NCBI GenBank assembly: GCA_025141675.1
Contig: CP081161.1
Location: 310,001-374,000, forward strand
DNA length: 64,000 bases
From: Rhodobacteraceae bacterium S2214
Lineage (GTDB): Bacteria; Pseudomonadota; Alphaproteobacteria; Rhodobacterales; Rhodobacteraceae
Direction of reading: 5' to 3'
The notes below the pieces were generated by a model. That model made no database searches and was not told where the DNA came from. It saw nothing but the letters and a program-made list of their open reading frames with translations. This document shows positions 19,410 to 28,405 of the stretch, in pieces. Both the position numbers and the translations under genes were made by a program. The first letter of the stretch is position 1. Every line of letters starts with the position of its first letter.

Positions 19410-19802
19410 ATGGGATTTATTGCAGTGATTGTAGCAGCCGTCGCTGGCTGGGCATTCGGGGCAGCGTGGTACATGTCGCTGTCAAAGCCATGGGTGGCTG
19501 CGGCCAAGATCGAAGTTGACGAAAACGGCAGACCTCTCGGGGATTCCGCGGCACCCTACATCATGTCGATGATCGCGATGATTTTAGTCGCAGGAATGAT
19601 GCGGCACACATTTGCATTGTCCGGCATCGAGACCTTCGGGAAAGGCCTGATTTCCGGACTTGGTGTCGGTCTATTCTTCATCAGTCCGTGGATCATGATC
19701 AACAACGCTTACGGCATGCGGCCGTTCAAGCTGACGTTGATTGATGCTGGATACGCTACCTTTGGCTGTGCGGTGATCGGGGCCGTTTTGGGCCTGTTCT
19801 GA
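19410..19802 (+). CDS. DUF1761 family membrane protein
   Basis: A 130-residue protein with four predicted membrane helices (about 3-23, 50-70, 78-98 and 110-130). The N-terminal AGWAFGAAWYMSLSKPWV is typical of DUF1761. It has an excellent ribosome binding site (GGAGGGG) before ATG 19410 and a strong terminator right after the stop, so it looks monocistronic or read from the upstream operon. Its function is unknown. Confidence 0.82.
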   Translation: MGFIAVIVAAVAGWAFGAAWYMSLSKPWVAAAKIEVDENGRPLGDSAAPYIMSMIAMILVAGMMRHTFALSGIETFGKGLISGLGVGLFFISPWIMINNAYGMRPFKLTLIDAGYATFGCAVIGAVLGLF

Positions 19803-19808
19803 ACCGAA

Positions 19809-19841
19809 AAAGAGGGTCCGACGCGCCACCGGACCCTCTTT
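19809..19841 (+). terminator. Strong rho-independent terminator
   Basis: The ten-base arms AGAGGGTCCG and CGGACCCTCT pair perfectly around a nine-base loop, extended by A-T pairs on both sides. It follows the DUF1761 stop by seven bases. Confidence 0.88.
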
Positions 19842-19977
19842 CACCCCGCGTGCTCCCTAGCACCACACGCGTATCTGAATTCTGGTCGGGGCCGTTCTGG
19901 CCGTGATAATTTGATACACCACTCAGGCGCAGATCGCGAACAAACGTTGTCCAAAATTTGAACCAAAACGAAAAAAA

Positions 19978-20000
19978 GCCCGCCAACAACGGGCGGGCCT
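19978..20000 (-). terminator. Terminator of the DUF2853 gene
   Basis: Read on the minus strand, a GGCCCGCC/GGCGGGC-type stem with a short loop is followed by seven Ts. It lies about 25 bases after the DUF2853 stop. The 130 bases between this and the opposing terminator at 19809 hold no visible gene. Confidence 0.85.
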
Positions 20001-20022
20001 TTCCTAAATCTAAACCGTCGGC

Positions 20023-20364
20023 TTAACCGTAAACGGATTCTTTACCGAAGTGCTTTGTCAGCATGTAGTAGACAACAGCGCGGTATTTGTTGCGCTCTGA
20101 TTTGCCGTAAACTTCGATCACAGAATTGATTGCTTCCATCAGCTCTGGACCGTCTTTCAGGCCAAGCTTTTTGATTAGGAAGTTGTTTTTGACGGTTTCA
20201 AGCTCTGACGCTTGGCTGCCCGCAACTGTAGATGCATCGGCGTTATAGATCGAAGGACCGCAGCCAATCGTAACCTTTGTCAGCAAATCCATGTCAGGCG
20301 TCATGTTGCATTTGCCCTTAAGATCTTCCGCGTACTTTGCGATCCAATCGTCTCTCTTACCCAT
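20023..20364 (-). CDS. DUF2853 family protein
   Basis: A 113-residue soluble protein starting MGKRDDWIAKYAEDLKGKC, the usual DUF2853 opening. ATG 20364 is preferred over ATG 20382 because GGGGAC lies at the right distance upstream. The family has a small all-alpha fold solved by structural genomics, with no known role. It contains TKVTIGCGPSIYNADAS and KHFGKESVYG at the end. It is flanked by its own terminator and by 134 non-coding bases upstream, so it is monocistronic. Confidence 0.82.
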   Translation of the reverse strand: MGKRDDWIAKYAEDLKGKCNMTPDMDLLTKVTIGCGPSIYNADASTVAGSQASELETVKNNFLIKKLGLKDGPELMEAINSVIEVYGKSERNKYRAVVYYMLTKHFGKESVYG

Positions 20365-20498
20365 TTTGTCGTCCCCGTTCATGTATTTGGCCGATTTTGG
20401 CCGGGTATCGCGCGGTCTCCGCGCGCATTGCGGTTACGTTAATCCGTCGATTCGTCCTGCGTAAAGGAAAAATCAGGGGGAAACTTTGCATGAGCGGA

Positions 20499-21239
20499 TC
20501 AGCGACACAAACCCCAGCCACTTGATTGCACATGAAAGTGGTCGGCATGCAGGGCGTTGTAGTCCGGCGAAAGTGTCACACGGAACCAATCGCAGGCACT
20601 ATCACGCGCCCGACGCAGGAACGCGCCCTTCGGTCCACCGTCATCCCAATCGTTGATCAACCGCAAGCGTGTTCCATCGTCTAGACGAAACCCCGACACA
20701 TCAATCGCATCCGCGGTCGCATGGGTGCTCCAACGTTCAGACGACCCCCTGATCCGCCTGCAATTGTAGCTGCCGATGTGGTCAATCTGTGAAATCTGCG
20801 CGCCAAACAGGTCGTGTGCAGCGGGCTGTAGCGCGTGTTCTTCCCACATCGCCATACGCAACCCAATGGCGCAACGCGTTTCAATCGATGCTAGGGACGC
20901 GTCACCAACCCCACGCAAATCCACGCGGCCTGTGATGTGGCAAGTGTCAGATGCCTCTAGATCCGGCATCGCCGTATATCGGGCCGCAGACTCTAACACA
21001 GCCAAACAGCTTTGCGTCGACGCAAGCGCACGATCCAATTTCCATCCGGTGATCGGGGTCACGTCGTCCGCCACTTGCAACGGCAACGTTGGATTCCAAC
21101 CGCGCGGCAGTGGCGTCTGCGGATGGTACAACGCCTGGTAACCACCCCAGACAATACCACAGACCAAAAGCAAAGACACCGCCCGCCCCAACAGGGACGG
21201 ACGGCGTTTTTCATGTTCAGGTCGTAGGTGAGGTTTCAC
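20499..21239 (-). CDS. Extensin-like C-terminal domain protein
   Basis: A 246-residue protein with an N-terminal membrane anchor or uncleaved signal (about 17-37, AVSLLLVCGIVWGGY). It is followed by the extensin-like catalytic-type domain, recognisable from SSERWSTHATADAIDVSGF and NALHADHFHVQ near the end. The domain resembles D-Ala-D-Ala peptidase-like metalloproteins (H..D...H pattern), so a role on peptidoglycan in the periplasm is possible but unproven. It starts 10 bases after the ahcY stop, so it may be read from the ahcY promoter. Confidence 0.85.
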   Translation of the reverse strand: MKPHLRPEHEKRRPSLLGRAVSLLLVCGIVWGGYQALYHPQTPLPRGWNPTLPLQVADDVTPITGWKLDRALASTQSCLAVLESAARYTAMPDLEASDTCHITGRVDLRGVGDASLASIETRCAIGLRMAMWEEHALQPAAHDLFGAQISQIDHIGSYNCRRIRGSSERWSTHATADAIDVSGFRLDDGTRLRLINDWDDGGPKGAFLRRARDSACDWFRVTLSPDYNALHADHFHVQSSGWGLCR

Positions 21240-21249
21240 CCCAGACGCC

Positions 21250-22641
21250 TTAGTAGCGGTAATGCTCTGGCTTGAACGGGCCTTCTGGTTTCACGCCGAT
21301 GTAAGCTGCTTGTTCGGCATCGAGTGTCGACAGTTTCACACCGATGCGGTCGAGGTGCAGGCGCGCAACCTTTTCGTCCAGATGCTTGGGCAAAATGTAC
21401 ACGCCGGGCGCGTATTCAGCCGTTTTCGTCCACAATTCGATCTGGGCCAGCACTTGGTTTGTGAACGAAGCGGACATCACAAAGGATGGGTGCCCAGTCG
21501 CGTTACCAAGGTTCAACAAACGGCCTTCAGACAACAGGATCAGGCGATTGCCATTCGGCATCTCGATCATGTCGACCTGTTCTTTGATGTTCGTCCACTT
21601 GTGGTTCTTCAACGACGCCACTTGGATTTCGTTGTCGAAGTGACCGATGTTGCCCACGATCGCCATGTCTTTCATCCGGCGCATATGTTCGATGCGAATG
21701 ACGTCTTTGTTGCCTGTAGTGGTGACAAAGATATCAGCGGTTTCAACGACATCGTCCAGCGTCGTGACTTGGTAGCCGTCCATTGCAGCCTGCAACGCAC
21801 AGATTGGATCAACTTCGGTCACGATCACGCGTGCACCAGCACCGGACAAGGATGCGGCGGAACCTTTCCCGACGTCACCATAACCCATCACAACAGCGAC
21901 TTTACCAGCCATCATCGTATCAGTGGCGCGGCGGATACCGTCGACAAGGCTTTCCTTACAGCCGTATTTGTTGTCGAATTTGGACTTTGTCACAGAGTCG
22001 TTGACGTTAATCGCTGGGAACGGCAGACGACCTTCCCGCTGCAGTTCATAAAGACGGTGAACACCTGTTGTTGTTTCCTCGGACACGCCAAGGATCGCTT
22101 CTTTGGTTTTTGTGAACCAACCCGGTGTTTCTGCCATCCGCTTTTTGATCTGTGCGAAAACGGCTTCTTCTTCTTCGGATGTCGGCACTTCGATCAGATC
22201 GGTTTCGCCAGCTTCAACACGGGCACCCAACAGAACGTACAATGTCGCATCGCCACCGTCGTCCAAGATCAGGTTCGCGCCTTCTGGGAACAGGAAGGAC
22301 CGGTCAAGGTAGTCCCAATGTTCAGTCAATGACTGACCTTTGATCGCAAACACGGGAACGCCGGATTCCGCAATCGCCGCGGCTGCGTGATCCTGCGTGG
22401 AAAAGATGTTGCAAGACGCCCAGCGCACATCGGCACCCAACGCGACCAGCGTTTCGATCAGAACCGCTGTTTGAATGGTCATGTGAAGCGAACCAACGAT
22501 CCGCGCACCCGCGAGTGGTTTGCTGTCGCCATATTCAGCGCGCAACGCCATCAAGCCCGGCATTTCAGTTTCAGCGATGTCCAGCTCCTTGCGGCCGAAA
22601 CCGGCGAGCGCGATGTCTTTGACGATATAGTCTTCAGCCAT
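21250..22641 (-). CDS. ahcY: Adenosylhomocysteinase
   Basis: A 463-residue NAD-dependent enzyme that hydrolyses S-adenosylhomocysteine to homocysteine and adenosine in the methyl cycle. The start [20 protein letters not shown] (22641) matches the family; an upstream frame to 22815 has no family resemblance. Motifs are [18 protein letters not shown] (NAD binding), [18 protein letters not shown] with the catalytic Lys/Asp region, and the C-terminal [14 protein letters not shown] checked the 110 bases upstream for an SAH or SAM riboswitch and saw none. Confidence 0.97.
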   Translation of the reverse strand: MAEDYIVKDIALAGFGRKELDIAETEMPGLMALRAEYGDSKPLAGARIVGSLHMTIQTAVLIETLVALGADVRWASCNIFSTQDHAAAAIAESGVPVFAIKGQSLTEHWDYLDRSFLFPEGANLILDDGGDATLYVLLGARVEAGETDLIEVPTSEEEEAVFAQIKKRMAETPGWFTKTKEAILGVSEETTTGVHRLYELQREGRLPFPAINVNDSVTKSKFDNKYGCKESLVDGIRRATDTMMAGKVAVVMGYGDVGKGSAASLSGAGARVIVTEVDPICALQAAMDGYQVTTLDDVVETADIFVTTTGNKDVIRIEHMRRMKDMAIVGNIGHFDNEIQVASLKNHKWTNIKEQVDMIEMPNGNRLILLSEGRLLNLGNATGHPSFVMSASFTNQVLAQIELWTKTAEYAPGVYILPKHLDEKVARLHLDRIGVKLSTLDAEQAAYIGVKPEGPFKPEHYRY

Positions 22642-22751
22642 GGAAAAAGTCCTGATGCATGTGAATTTGGGTCGCCATAACATTCCCAGCCGTTCTCGAC
22701 AATGCGACGCACTGGTGCAAAAAAGAACGCAGAGCTTAAGAAAGATAAAAC

Positions 22752-23342
22752 ATGAAACAACCACGTGCGTGGCAACGGATGCTATCAGGCCGCAGGTTAG
22801 ATCTGCTTGATCCAACGCCCGTTGATATCGAAGTCGAAGATATTGCGCATGGCCTTGCTTTTGTGGCGCGTTGGAATGGCCAAACAGCGGGCGATCACGC
22901 GTATTCGGTCGCCGAACATTCGCTTTTGGTCACGGACCTGTTCTGCCGCATGCAACCCAAAGCCCCTGCAAAATGGCAATTGGCCGCGTTGCTACATGAC
23001 GCGCCTGAATATGTGATTGGCGACATGATCAGCCCCGTGAAAAACGCGGTCGGTCCGGGATATGAGGCGCTAGACGAACGGTTGGCCGCAGCCATTCACA
23101 TCCGGTTCGGTTTGCCTGCAAAAATACCAGCAACCGTGAAGAAACAGATCAAAAAAGCGGACAAAGTCAGTGCATGGATGGAAGCCACGCAGATTGCAGG
23201 CTTTACTGTTGCAGAAGCGGACAAGTTTTTCGGTAAGGTAGACCAAACGCTGATGAGCGGGTTGACCATTACACTACGCCCAGCGCCCGACGTGCGGGCG
23301 GATTTCACAACAAAACATGCACAACTCTTAGGCCAATTATGA
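22752..23342 (+). CDS. HD-domain hydrolase, YfbR-like
   Basis: A 196-residue HD phosphohydrolase. The metal ligands are visible as [29 protein letters not shown] and later residues. YfbR-type members are 5'-deoxynucleotidases, and the HDAPE..IGD pattern fits that group; the substrate has not been shown for this subfamily. It is divergent from ahcY. Its stop overlaps the start of the acetyltransferase gene by four bases, so the two are coupled. Confidence 0.85.
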   Translation: MKQPRAWQRMLSGRRLDLLDPTPVDIEVEDIAHGLAFVARWNGQTAGDHAYSVAEHSLLVTDLFCRMQPKAPAKWQLAALLHDAPEYVIGDMISPVKNAVGPGYEALDERLAAAIHIRFGLPAKIPATVKKQIKKADKVSAWMEATQIAGFTVAEADKFFGKVDQTLMSGLTITLRPAPDVRADFTTKHAQLLGQL

Positions 23343-23809
23343 CCCTGACGGCACGCCCATCCCAAGAATCCGATCTTCCTGCTCTCGCCGCGCTGTTTAA
23401 CCACACGGTCAGACAGGGCGGCACGACAGCACATGAAGAAGAATGGGACGCGCCAACCTTCAAAACTCATTATTTTGATGACCCCGTTATGGTCCACACT
23501 GTTCTGAAAGATGACCAACCCGTCGGTTTTCAAGCGGTTTTTGCACTGCCAGACAACGGCTTATCTATCGGCAGCTTTACGGATCAACAAAACCCTGTAC
23601 GGGGCGCAGGGTCTGTTATGTTTGAGGCGACCAAAGCCGCGGCCATCGCCGCCGGTTACGCGTTTATCAACGCCAAGATCAGGGCCGACAACGTCCCCGG
23701 CTTGGCGTACTACACGAAGATGGGCTTTACGGATCACGCAATCGACAAAGACGTGCCGTTAGCAGACGGCACGCCGATGGATCGGATTACAAAGCGACTG
23801 ATGCTTTAA
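23339..23809 (+). CDS. GNAT family N-acetyltransferase
   Basis: A 156-residue acetyltransferase of the phosphinothricin-acetyltransferase-like group. LTARPSQESDLPALAALFNHTV is the usual N-terminal alpha-beta start, and GLAYYTKMGF is motif B near the C-terminus. The acetyl-CoA loop appears as NPVRGAGSVMFEA, a somewhat divergent Q/RxxGxG/A. The acceptor is unknown. The four-base overlap with the HD gene suggests one transcript. Confidence 0.83.
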   Translation: MTLTARPSQESDLPALAALFNHTVRQGGTTAHEEEWDAPTFKTHYFDDPVMVHTVLKDDQPVGFQAVFALPDNGLSIGSFTDQQNPVRGAGSVMFEATKAAAIAAGYAFINAKIRADNVPGLAYYTKMGFTDHAIDKDVPLADGTPMDRITKRLML

Positions 23810-23816
23810 ACCTCAA

Positions 23817-23984
23817 CTATCGCCAAATCCCGATGTCTTTCGCCATGCGAATCCGGTGTTCATCCGCTTTACGTTGCTGGCGGTGATATGTGTCTTGGTG
23901 CAAGTTGTGCTTCCAATGATCAGGCGCACGCCAGTCATCAATCATAGTTGCAGTCTTGATCGTACGGTTGAAAATACCAAACAT
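23817..23984 (-). CDS. Small basic protein of unknown function
   Basis: A 55-residue open frame that begins MFGIFNRTIKTATMIDDWRA, with a strong ribosome binding site (GAAAGGAA) eight bases before the ATG. That is the main reason to call it real. It is rich in His, Arg and Lys in its second half (HLNHQDTYHRQQRKADEHRIR-like composition) and has no membrane helix or Cys. An in-frame upstream codon at 24026 is less likely as the start. It lies divergent from the LysR gene and converges on the acetyltransferase with a seven-base gap. Confidence 0.6.
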   Translation of the reverse strand: MFGIFNRTIKTATMIDDWRAPDHWKHNLHQDTYHRQQRKADEHRIRMAKDIGIWR

Positions 23985-24080
23985 TGTGCGTTCCTTTCGT
24001 GTTTTCCTGCATTTTTGATAAAACACTTGCGTCCAGACACCGAGTCAGGAAGAATTTCGATATGTTAGCTGAACTATCAT

Positions 24081-24953
24081 ATGAACTGGCGTGACATCCC
24101 ATCGCTTGCAGCCCTAAAGGGTTTCGAAGCCGCCGCGCGTGCGGGATCATTCAGCGCGGCTGCGCGTGAACTGAACGTCACCCATGCCGCCATCGCACAG
24201 CACGTCAGATCCGTTGAAGCACACTTGGGCATGTCCCTCCTTAACCGCGAAGGCCGCAAAATGGTCCTGACCGATGCCGGTGCGCAGCTCGCCAATGATC
24301 TGGGAACGGGGTTCAGCACAATCATTGATGGGGTGGCCCGCATTGTTGAAGACGTGAATACACGCCCTTTAACCGTCACTGTGACCCCGAACTTTGCGGA
24401 ATACTGGTTAATGCCGCGGCTCTGTGGTTTCTGGAGCCAGCATCCCGAGATCACGGTCACTGTCCACGCAAGCAATGACCTGATTGATCTGCGCCGCGAC
24501 GGATACGACATGGCCATTCGCTATGGCGAAGGCGACTATCCGGGCCTTCAATCACAGTTTTTGGTGGCGGGCGACTACGTCGTCGTCGCCACACCTGACC
24601 TGTTGGGGAACCGCAGGGTCGATACGTTAGCCGATCTGCAGGATTTGACTTGGCTGTTTAGCCCCACCCTGCCCGTCTATAAGCGCTGGGCGTCCGAAAA
24701 CGGGTTGGACGTGGATGTCTGCACGATCCGCGAAGTCAGTTCCATGAGCATGATCACATCGGCGGTACGCGCAGGGGGCGGGATTTCGGTGGTGATCCGC
24801 GCGATGGTCGAAGACGACATCGCATCAGGTCGGTTGATCGTAGTGCAAGAAGGCGCAGCTGCGCCAAACCTAGGTTACTACGTTGTCAGCCAAGACGGCG
24901 CCGAAACCAATAAGGTCAAAACATTCCGCAAATGGTTGCTGTCGCACAGGTAA
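24081..24953 (+). CDS. LysR-family transcriptional regulator, GcvA-like
   Basis: A 290-residue regulator. The N-terminal winged helix-turn-helix (about 8-65) contains LKGFEAAARAGSFSAAARELNVTHAAI, shown here in outline. The substrate-binding domain has TVTPNFAEYWLMPRLCGF, the GcvA/AmpR-group signature. It is divergent from the 55-residue unknown protein across 96 bases, which makes that gene a candidate target. The effector is unknown. ATG at 24081 fits the family start. Confidence 0.92.
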   Translation: MNWRDIPSLAALKGFEAAARAGSFSAAARELNVTHAAIAQHVRSVEAHLGMSLLNREGRKMVLTDAGAQLANDLGTGFSTIIDGVARIVEDVNTRPLTVTVTPNFAEYWLMPRLCGFWSQHPEITVTVHASNDLIDLRRDGYDMAIRYGEGDYPGLQSQFLVAGDYVVVATPDLLGNRRVDTLADLQDLTWLFSPTLPVYKRWASENGLDVDVCTIREVSSMSMITSAVRAGGGISVVIRAMVEDDIASGRLIVVQEGAAAPNLGYYVVSQDGAETNKVKTFRKWLLSHR

Positions 24954-25052
24954 CTCTGGGGCTTTCGTGACAATTTTTTGCAGTCCAAGCGACGGAAACG
25001 TGTGACGTCTGCGTTTAACCATCAACGCATTTTTAGAGAATTACGAAAAGCC

Positions 25053-25589
25053 ATGTTACACCGCACTGCCATTGCCGCCGTCTCTGCTGCCATTCTGACA
25101 ATGACACCTGCTTTCGCTGATAGCGTTGAAATCTATCTGGTCGATATGCTGGACAACACACAAAACGGCTATTGTGTCGATATCGCACGCGCGCAGGGGA
25201 CAGCCGCAAACCCAGACGACGGCTTGCAAGGCCATACATGCTACAGCCCGTCCGGCGAACTGATGGTTGACCAAATCTTTGATACTGAAAAGTTCGTGGA
25301 TAACGTGCTGTATATGCCTGAATTCGACGTTTGCGCTGAAATCGCGTCTGACGAAGCGGGTACAGCCATTGATCTGGCGACCTGTGATGGCAGCGATGCG
25401 CAAGCGTTCAACTTCTCTGGTGAAGGCACAATCACACCGGTTTCCAATGACACGATGTGTTTCACTGTCGCCGAAGACACCCGCACAGGGCGCAGCGATG
25501 CCAATCAGATCAAAGTGCTGTCACTGGAAACGTGCACAGATGACAACGCAGCCTATCAGACATGGAACGTACGCACCGCATCTGAATAA
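25053..25589 (+). CDS. Secreted protein with ricin B-like (beta-trefoil) features
   Basis: A 178-residue protein from ATG 25053, with a clear Sec signal peptide (about 1-23, ending ALA-type PAFA|DS). The mature part has repeats ending in DAQAFNF and AYQTWNV, which resemble the QxW/QxF repeats of ricin-type beta-trefoil lectins, and six to eight cysteines consistent with disulfides. The upstream in-frame extension to 24978 lacks a signal and is unlikely. A carbohydrate-binding role is possible but not shown. It is monocistronic and converges on regA. Confidence 0.68.
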   Translation: MLHRTAIAAVSAAILTMTPAFADSVEIYLVDMLDNTQNGYCVDIARAQGTAANPDDGLQGHTCYSPSGELMVDQIFDTEKFVDNVLYMPEFDVCAEIASDEAGTAIDLATCDGSDAQAFNFSGEGTITPVSNDTMCFTVAEDTRTGRSDANQIKVLSLETCTDDNAAYQTWNVRTASE

Positions 25590-25601
25590 TGCCGCCTAGC
25601 A

Positions 25602-25621
25602 AAGCCCGTTAACGCGGGCTT
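25602..25621. terminator. Hairpin between convergent lectin-like gene and regA
   Basis: The arms AAGCCCG and CGGGCTT pair perfectly around a six-base loop. It follows the lectin-like gene by 12 bases and overlaps the regA stop region. There is no strong T run on either side, so it is only a candidate bidirectional terminator. Confidence 0.5.
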
Positions 25622-26169
25622 CGCTTTGCCAAAATGCGCTGCAATGTCCGGCGATGCATGTTCAAGCGACGTGCAGTTTCAGACACATTGCGGTCGCATA
25701 ACTCGTACACCCGCTGAATATGTTCCCAACGGACGCGATCCGCGCTCATCGGGTTTTCAGGGGGTGGTGGTAGATCATCACCGTTGGCAAGCAAGGCGTT
25801 CGTGACATCAGTTGCATCCGCGGGCTTTGACAAATAATCGGTTGCGCCGATTTTGACCGCAGCCACCGCTGTTGCAATCGCACCATATCCGGTCAGGACC
25901 ACAATGCGGGCGTCAGGCCTGCGTTCGCGCAAAACTTCGACGACATCCAAACCGTTCCCGTCGCCAAGACGCAAATCCACGACAGCATATGCAGGTGGGC
26001 GCGCTGTCGCGATGGCCTTTCCTGCTGCAATTGAATCGGCCGTTTCCACGGCGAAACCGCGCTTTTCCATCGCTTTTGCGAGGCGTTTCAGAAAAGCTTC
26101 ATCATCATCAACTAATAGAAGTGACGGGTCTTCGCCGATGGGCAGTGCATTATTTTCCGCAGTCATCAC
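25609..26169 (-). CDS. regA: Global redox response regulator RegA/PrrA/ActR
   Basis: A 186-residue response regulator. The receiver domain has LLLVDDDEAF and phospho-acceptor Asp65 in YAVVDLRLGDGNGLDV, with Lys in YLSKPAD. A short proline-rich linker (LPPPPENPM) precedes a Fis-type helix-turn-helix (NVSETARRLNMHRRTLQRIL). In Rhodobacteraceae it controls photosynthesis, respiration, CO2 and nitrogen fixation genes in response to redox. It lies downstream of senC and divergent from regB, the classic arrangement. Confidence 0.96.
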   Translation of the reverse strand: MMTAENNALPIGEDPSLLLVDDDEAFLKRLAKAMEKRGFAVETADSIAAGKAIATARPPAYAVVDLRLGDGNGLDVVEVLRERRPDARIVVLTGYGAIATAVAAVKIGATDYLSKPADATDVTNALLANGDDLPPPPENPMSADRVRWEHIQRVYELCDRNVSETARRLNMHRRTLQRILAKRSPR

Positions 26170-26233
26170 CGTTTCCTTTGTTCGAAACAGGACTTAGACC
26201 AACGGAACGCCGGGTCAAATGCGACCTTTTCCC

Positions 26234-26842
26234 CTAAGTGGCGTTCACGAAGCAGCTCACCGTCTCTGCAACTTCCTCTGCAGTATTGGTGTTTCGGAAG
26301 AATTCCACAAACCCTATTTCAGGCAACGTCAAATAGGTCAGGGTTGTGTGTTGCATCAGGTAGTAGTCAGGATCACCGCTGGAATCCTTTTGATAGAAGG
26401 TGCGGTAGGCTTTTGAAGCCGCATCAACCTGTTCTGCGCTACCGGTCAAACCAATGGCCTTGTCATGAAAATTATAGGCGTAGTCGCCCACGATTTCAGG
26501 CGTGTCGCGTTCTGGGTCAATCGAAATGAAGACAGGCGTGGCTTCAATCCCCTGTTCGGCCAACAGATCAACGGCTTGTGAATTGCGCGCCATATCGACC
26601 GGGCAGAAATCTGGGCAAAAGGTGAACCCGAAATAGATCAGCGTCGGTTCTGTGATGATATCTTTGTCCGTGACCAGTTCGCCGTTTTTGTCCAACAGTT
26701 CGAACGATCCGCCAATATCCCCACCCGCAACAGCAGTCGCACCGCATTCTTCGATACCGCCGCCAAGTTGCGTGACGGCAATCGTTCCGCCAATCCCTAG
26801 ACCGACAACTGTCGCCGCCGCTATCGCAAGTTTCTTTGACAT
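26234..26842 (-). CDS. senC: SenC/PrrC (SCO1 family) copper chaperone
   Basis: A 202-residue membrane-anchored periplasmic protein. ATG 26842 (MSKKLAIAAATVVGLGIGG) gives an N-terminal membrane helix; the frame up to 26947 overlaps regB and is rejected. The thioredoxin-like domain has the copper ligands in FTFCPDFCPVDM and a histidine in MQHTTLTYL. SCO proteins deliver copper to cytochrome oxidase, and in Rhodobacter PrrC also affects RegB signalling. It is located between regB (divergent) and regA. Confidence 0.93.
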   Translation of the reverse strand: MSKKLAIAAATVVGLGIGGTIAVTQLGGGIEECGATAVAGGDIGGSFELLDKNGELVTDKDIITEPTLIYFGFTFCPDFCPVDMARNSQAVDLLAEQGIEATPVFISIDPERDTPEIVGDYAYNFHDKAIGLTGSAEQVDAASKAYRTFYQKDSSGDPDYYLMQHTTLTYLTLPEIGFVEFFRNTNTAEEVAETVSCFVNAT

Positions 26843-26926
26843 AGTCTGTCCCTTTTTGGTCGCATGGCCCGTGTATAACGTATCCTGTATGTAGGGGTAC
26901 ATAACAGACAGGTAAACGGCGATCAC

Positions 26927-28312
26927 ATGGACGTTTCTGACTACCACATCGGCGAAGACCGCGAACGCAGCAATTGGGTCAGGCTACGCACGCTTTTGCG
27001 CGTTCGATGGTTTGCGATTGCGGGACAATCTGCCGCAATCCTTGTGGCGGTCCAGCTCTATGGATTGCAGATGCAAACGGGGTACGCGACCGCAGTGATT
27101 GGTTTGGCGATCATCGCGAACCTGTATTTCACGTCCGTCTATCCCGAGAACAAGCGCCTTTCAGAACGTGAAGCATTCTTCATGCTGATCATCGACATCT
27201 TTCAGCTGACACTTTTGCTGTATGTGACCGGTGGCTTGGTGAACCCCTTTGCGGTCCTGATCTTGGCACCTGTCACTATCGCCGCAACCGTTCTGCAGTT
27301 GCGCAGTACTTTGGTCCTGGGGATGGTCGCGATCACATTGATTTCACTGATCTCGCAGTTCTCGCAACCCATTGCGACGGCGGACGGGATCGTCCTGACG
27401 TTGCCCCCCTTGATCCAGTTCGGGTTTTGGACCGCCTTGGTCATCGGGATCACTTTCCTTGCGGTCTACGCCCGCCAAGTCACGATGGAAATGCACACGA
27501 TGGCAGAGGCGCTTTTGGCGACTCAACTGGCATTGGCGCGCGAACAAAAGCTGACCGATCTAGGTGGGGTCGTGGCCGCAGCGGCGCACGAATTGGGCAC
27601 GCCATTATCAACGATCAAGCTGATCAGCAGCGAATTGATGGAAGATCTATCCGAAAATACAGATCACTACGACGATGTCGTTTTGATTGGGGAACAAGCC
27701 GATCGGTGCCGTGATATTCTGCGATCCATGGGCAGGGCCGGCAAAGACGATCTTCACGTTCGGCATGCCCCATTGGAAACCGTGGTCCGCGAAGCCGCTG
27801 AACCCCACATGAACCGCGGGAAAACGGTTATGTTACGGGTTGGCCCAATGGATGACGATTCAATGGCGCAACCGTCCATTCCGCGTCGCCCTGAAATCGT
27901 GCACGGTCTGCGCAACCTTATCCAGAACGCGGTCGATTTTGCAGAAACAAGCGTCCAGATCGAAGTCGCATGGGGCGAAGACCTAATTAAAGTGCGGATC
28001 ATGGACGACGGCGCAGGGTTTCCAGCGTCGGTCATCGGCCGCATCGGCGATCCCTTTGTCCGACGCAGACGCCAAACCAACGACCGTCCCGGGTACGAAG
28101 GTATGGGGCTCGGTATGTTCATCGCAAAGACGTTGCTGGAACGGTCTGGCGCGACACTGACCTTCGCCAATAGCCGCATCAAAGGGCAGGCTGGTTGGGC
28201 GGGTCAACCGCTAGGTGGTGCGATCGTATCTGTCCGCTGGCCCCGCAATATCGAATTCATCGCGACCCCTGATGCTGATGAACCACTTGGTGAAAACCAA
28301 CAATTTTCATAA
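26927..28312 (+). CDS. regB: Redox sensor histidine kinase RegB/PrrB
   Basis: A 461-residue kinase with six membrane helices (about 28-185) and a cytoplasmic kinase core. The quinone-site heptapeptide is TGGLVNPF (102-108), the phospho-acceptor is His221 in AAAAHELGTPLS, and the redox-active cysteine is Cys261 in EQADRCRDIL, each displaced by four residues from R. capsulatus RegB (His225, Cys265). The ATPase motifs GLRNLIQNAVDFA, DDGAGFP and GMGLGMFIAK are intact. It is divergent from senC-regA across about 80 bases. Confidence 0.96.
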   Translation: MDVSDYHIGEDRERSNWVRLRTLLRVRWFAIAGQSAAILVAVQLYGLQMQTGYATAVIGLAIIANLYFTSVYPENKRLSEREAFFMLIIDIFQLTLLLYVTGGLVNPFAVLILAPVTIAATVLQLRSTLVLGMVAITLISLISQFSQPIATADGIVLTLPPLIQFGFWTALVIGITFLAVYARQVTMEMHTMAEALLATQLALAREQKLTDLGGVVAAAAHELGTPLSTIKLISSELMEDLSENTDHYDDVVLIGEQADRCRDILRSMGRAGKDDLHVRHAPLETVVREAAEPHMNRGKTVMLRVGPMDDDSMAQPSIPRRPEIVHGLRNLIQNAVDFAETSVQIEVAWGEDLIKVRIMDDGAGFPASVIGRIGDPFVRRRRQTNDRPGYEGMGLGMFIAKTLLERSGATLTFANSRIKGQAGWAGQPLGGAIVSVRWPRNIEFIATPDADEPLGENQQFS

Positions 28313-28405
28313 CGGTCAAAACGAATTTTCTGAGTCTCACTAAACGTTTACCCAACATTAACCTTACAAAGCGACTCTCAGCCTGGGCAAAATTAGGTTG
28401 GGCAA

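Noticed and set aside
21262..22332. Long 356-residue plus-strand frame opposite ahcY
   Set aside because: It is the antisense shadow of a well-supported gene, with composition explained by the reverse codons and no domain.
22642..22751. SAH or SAM riboswitch upstream of ahcY
   Set aside because: The 110 bases upstream do not show the conserved GC-rich core or pseudoknot arms that I would expect. No supporting helix is visible.
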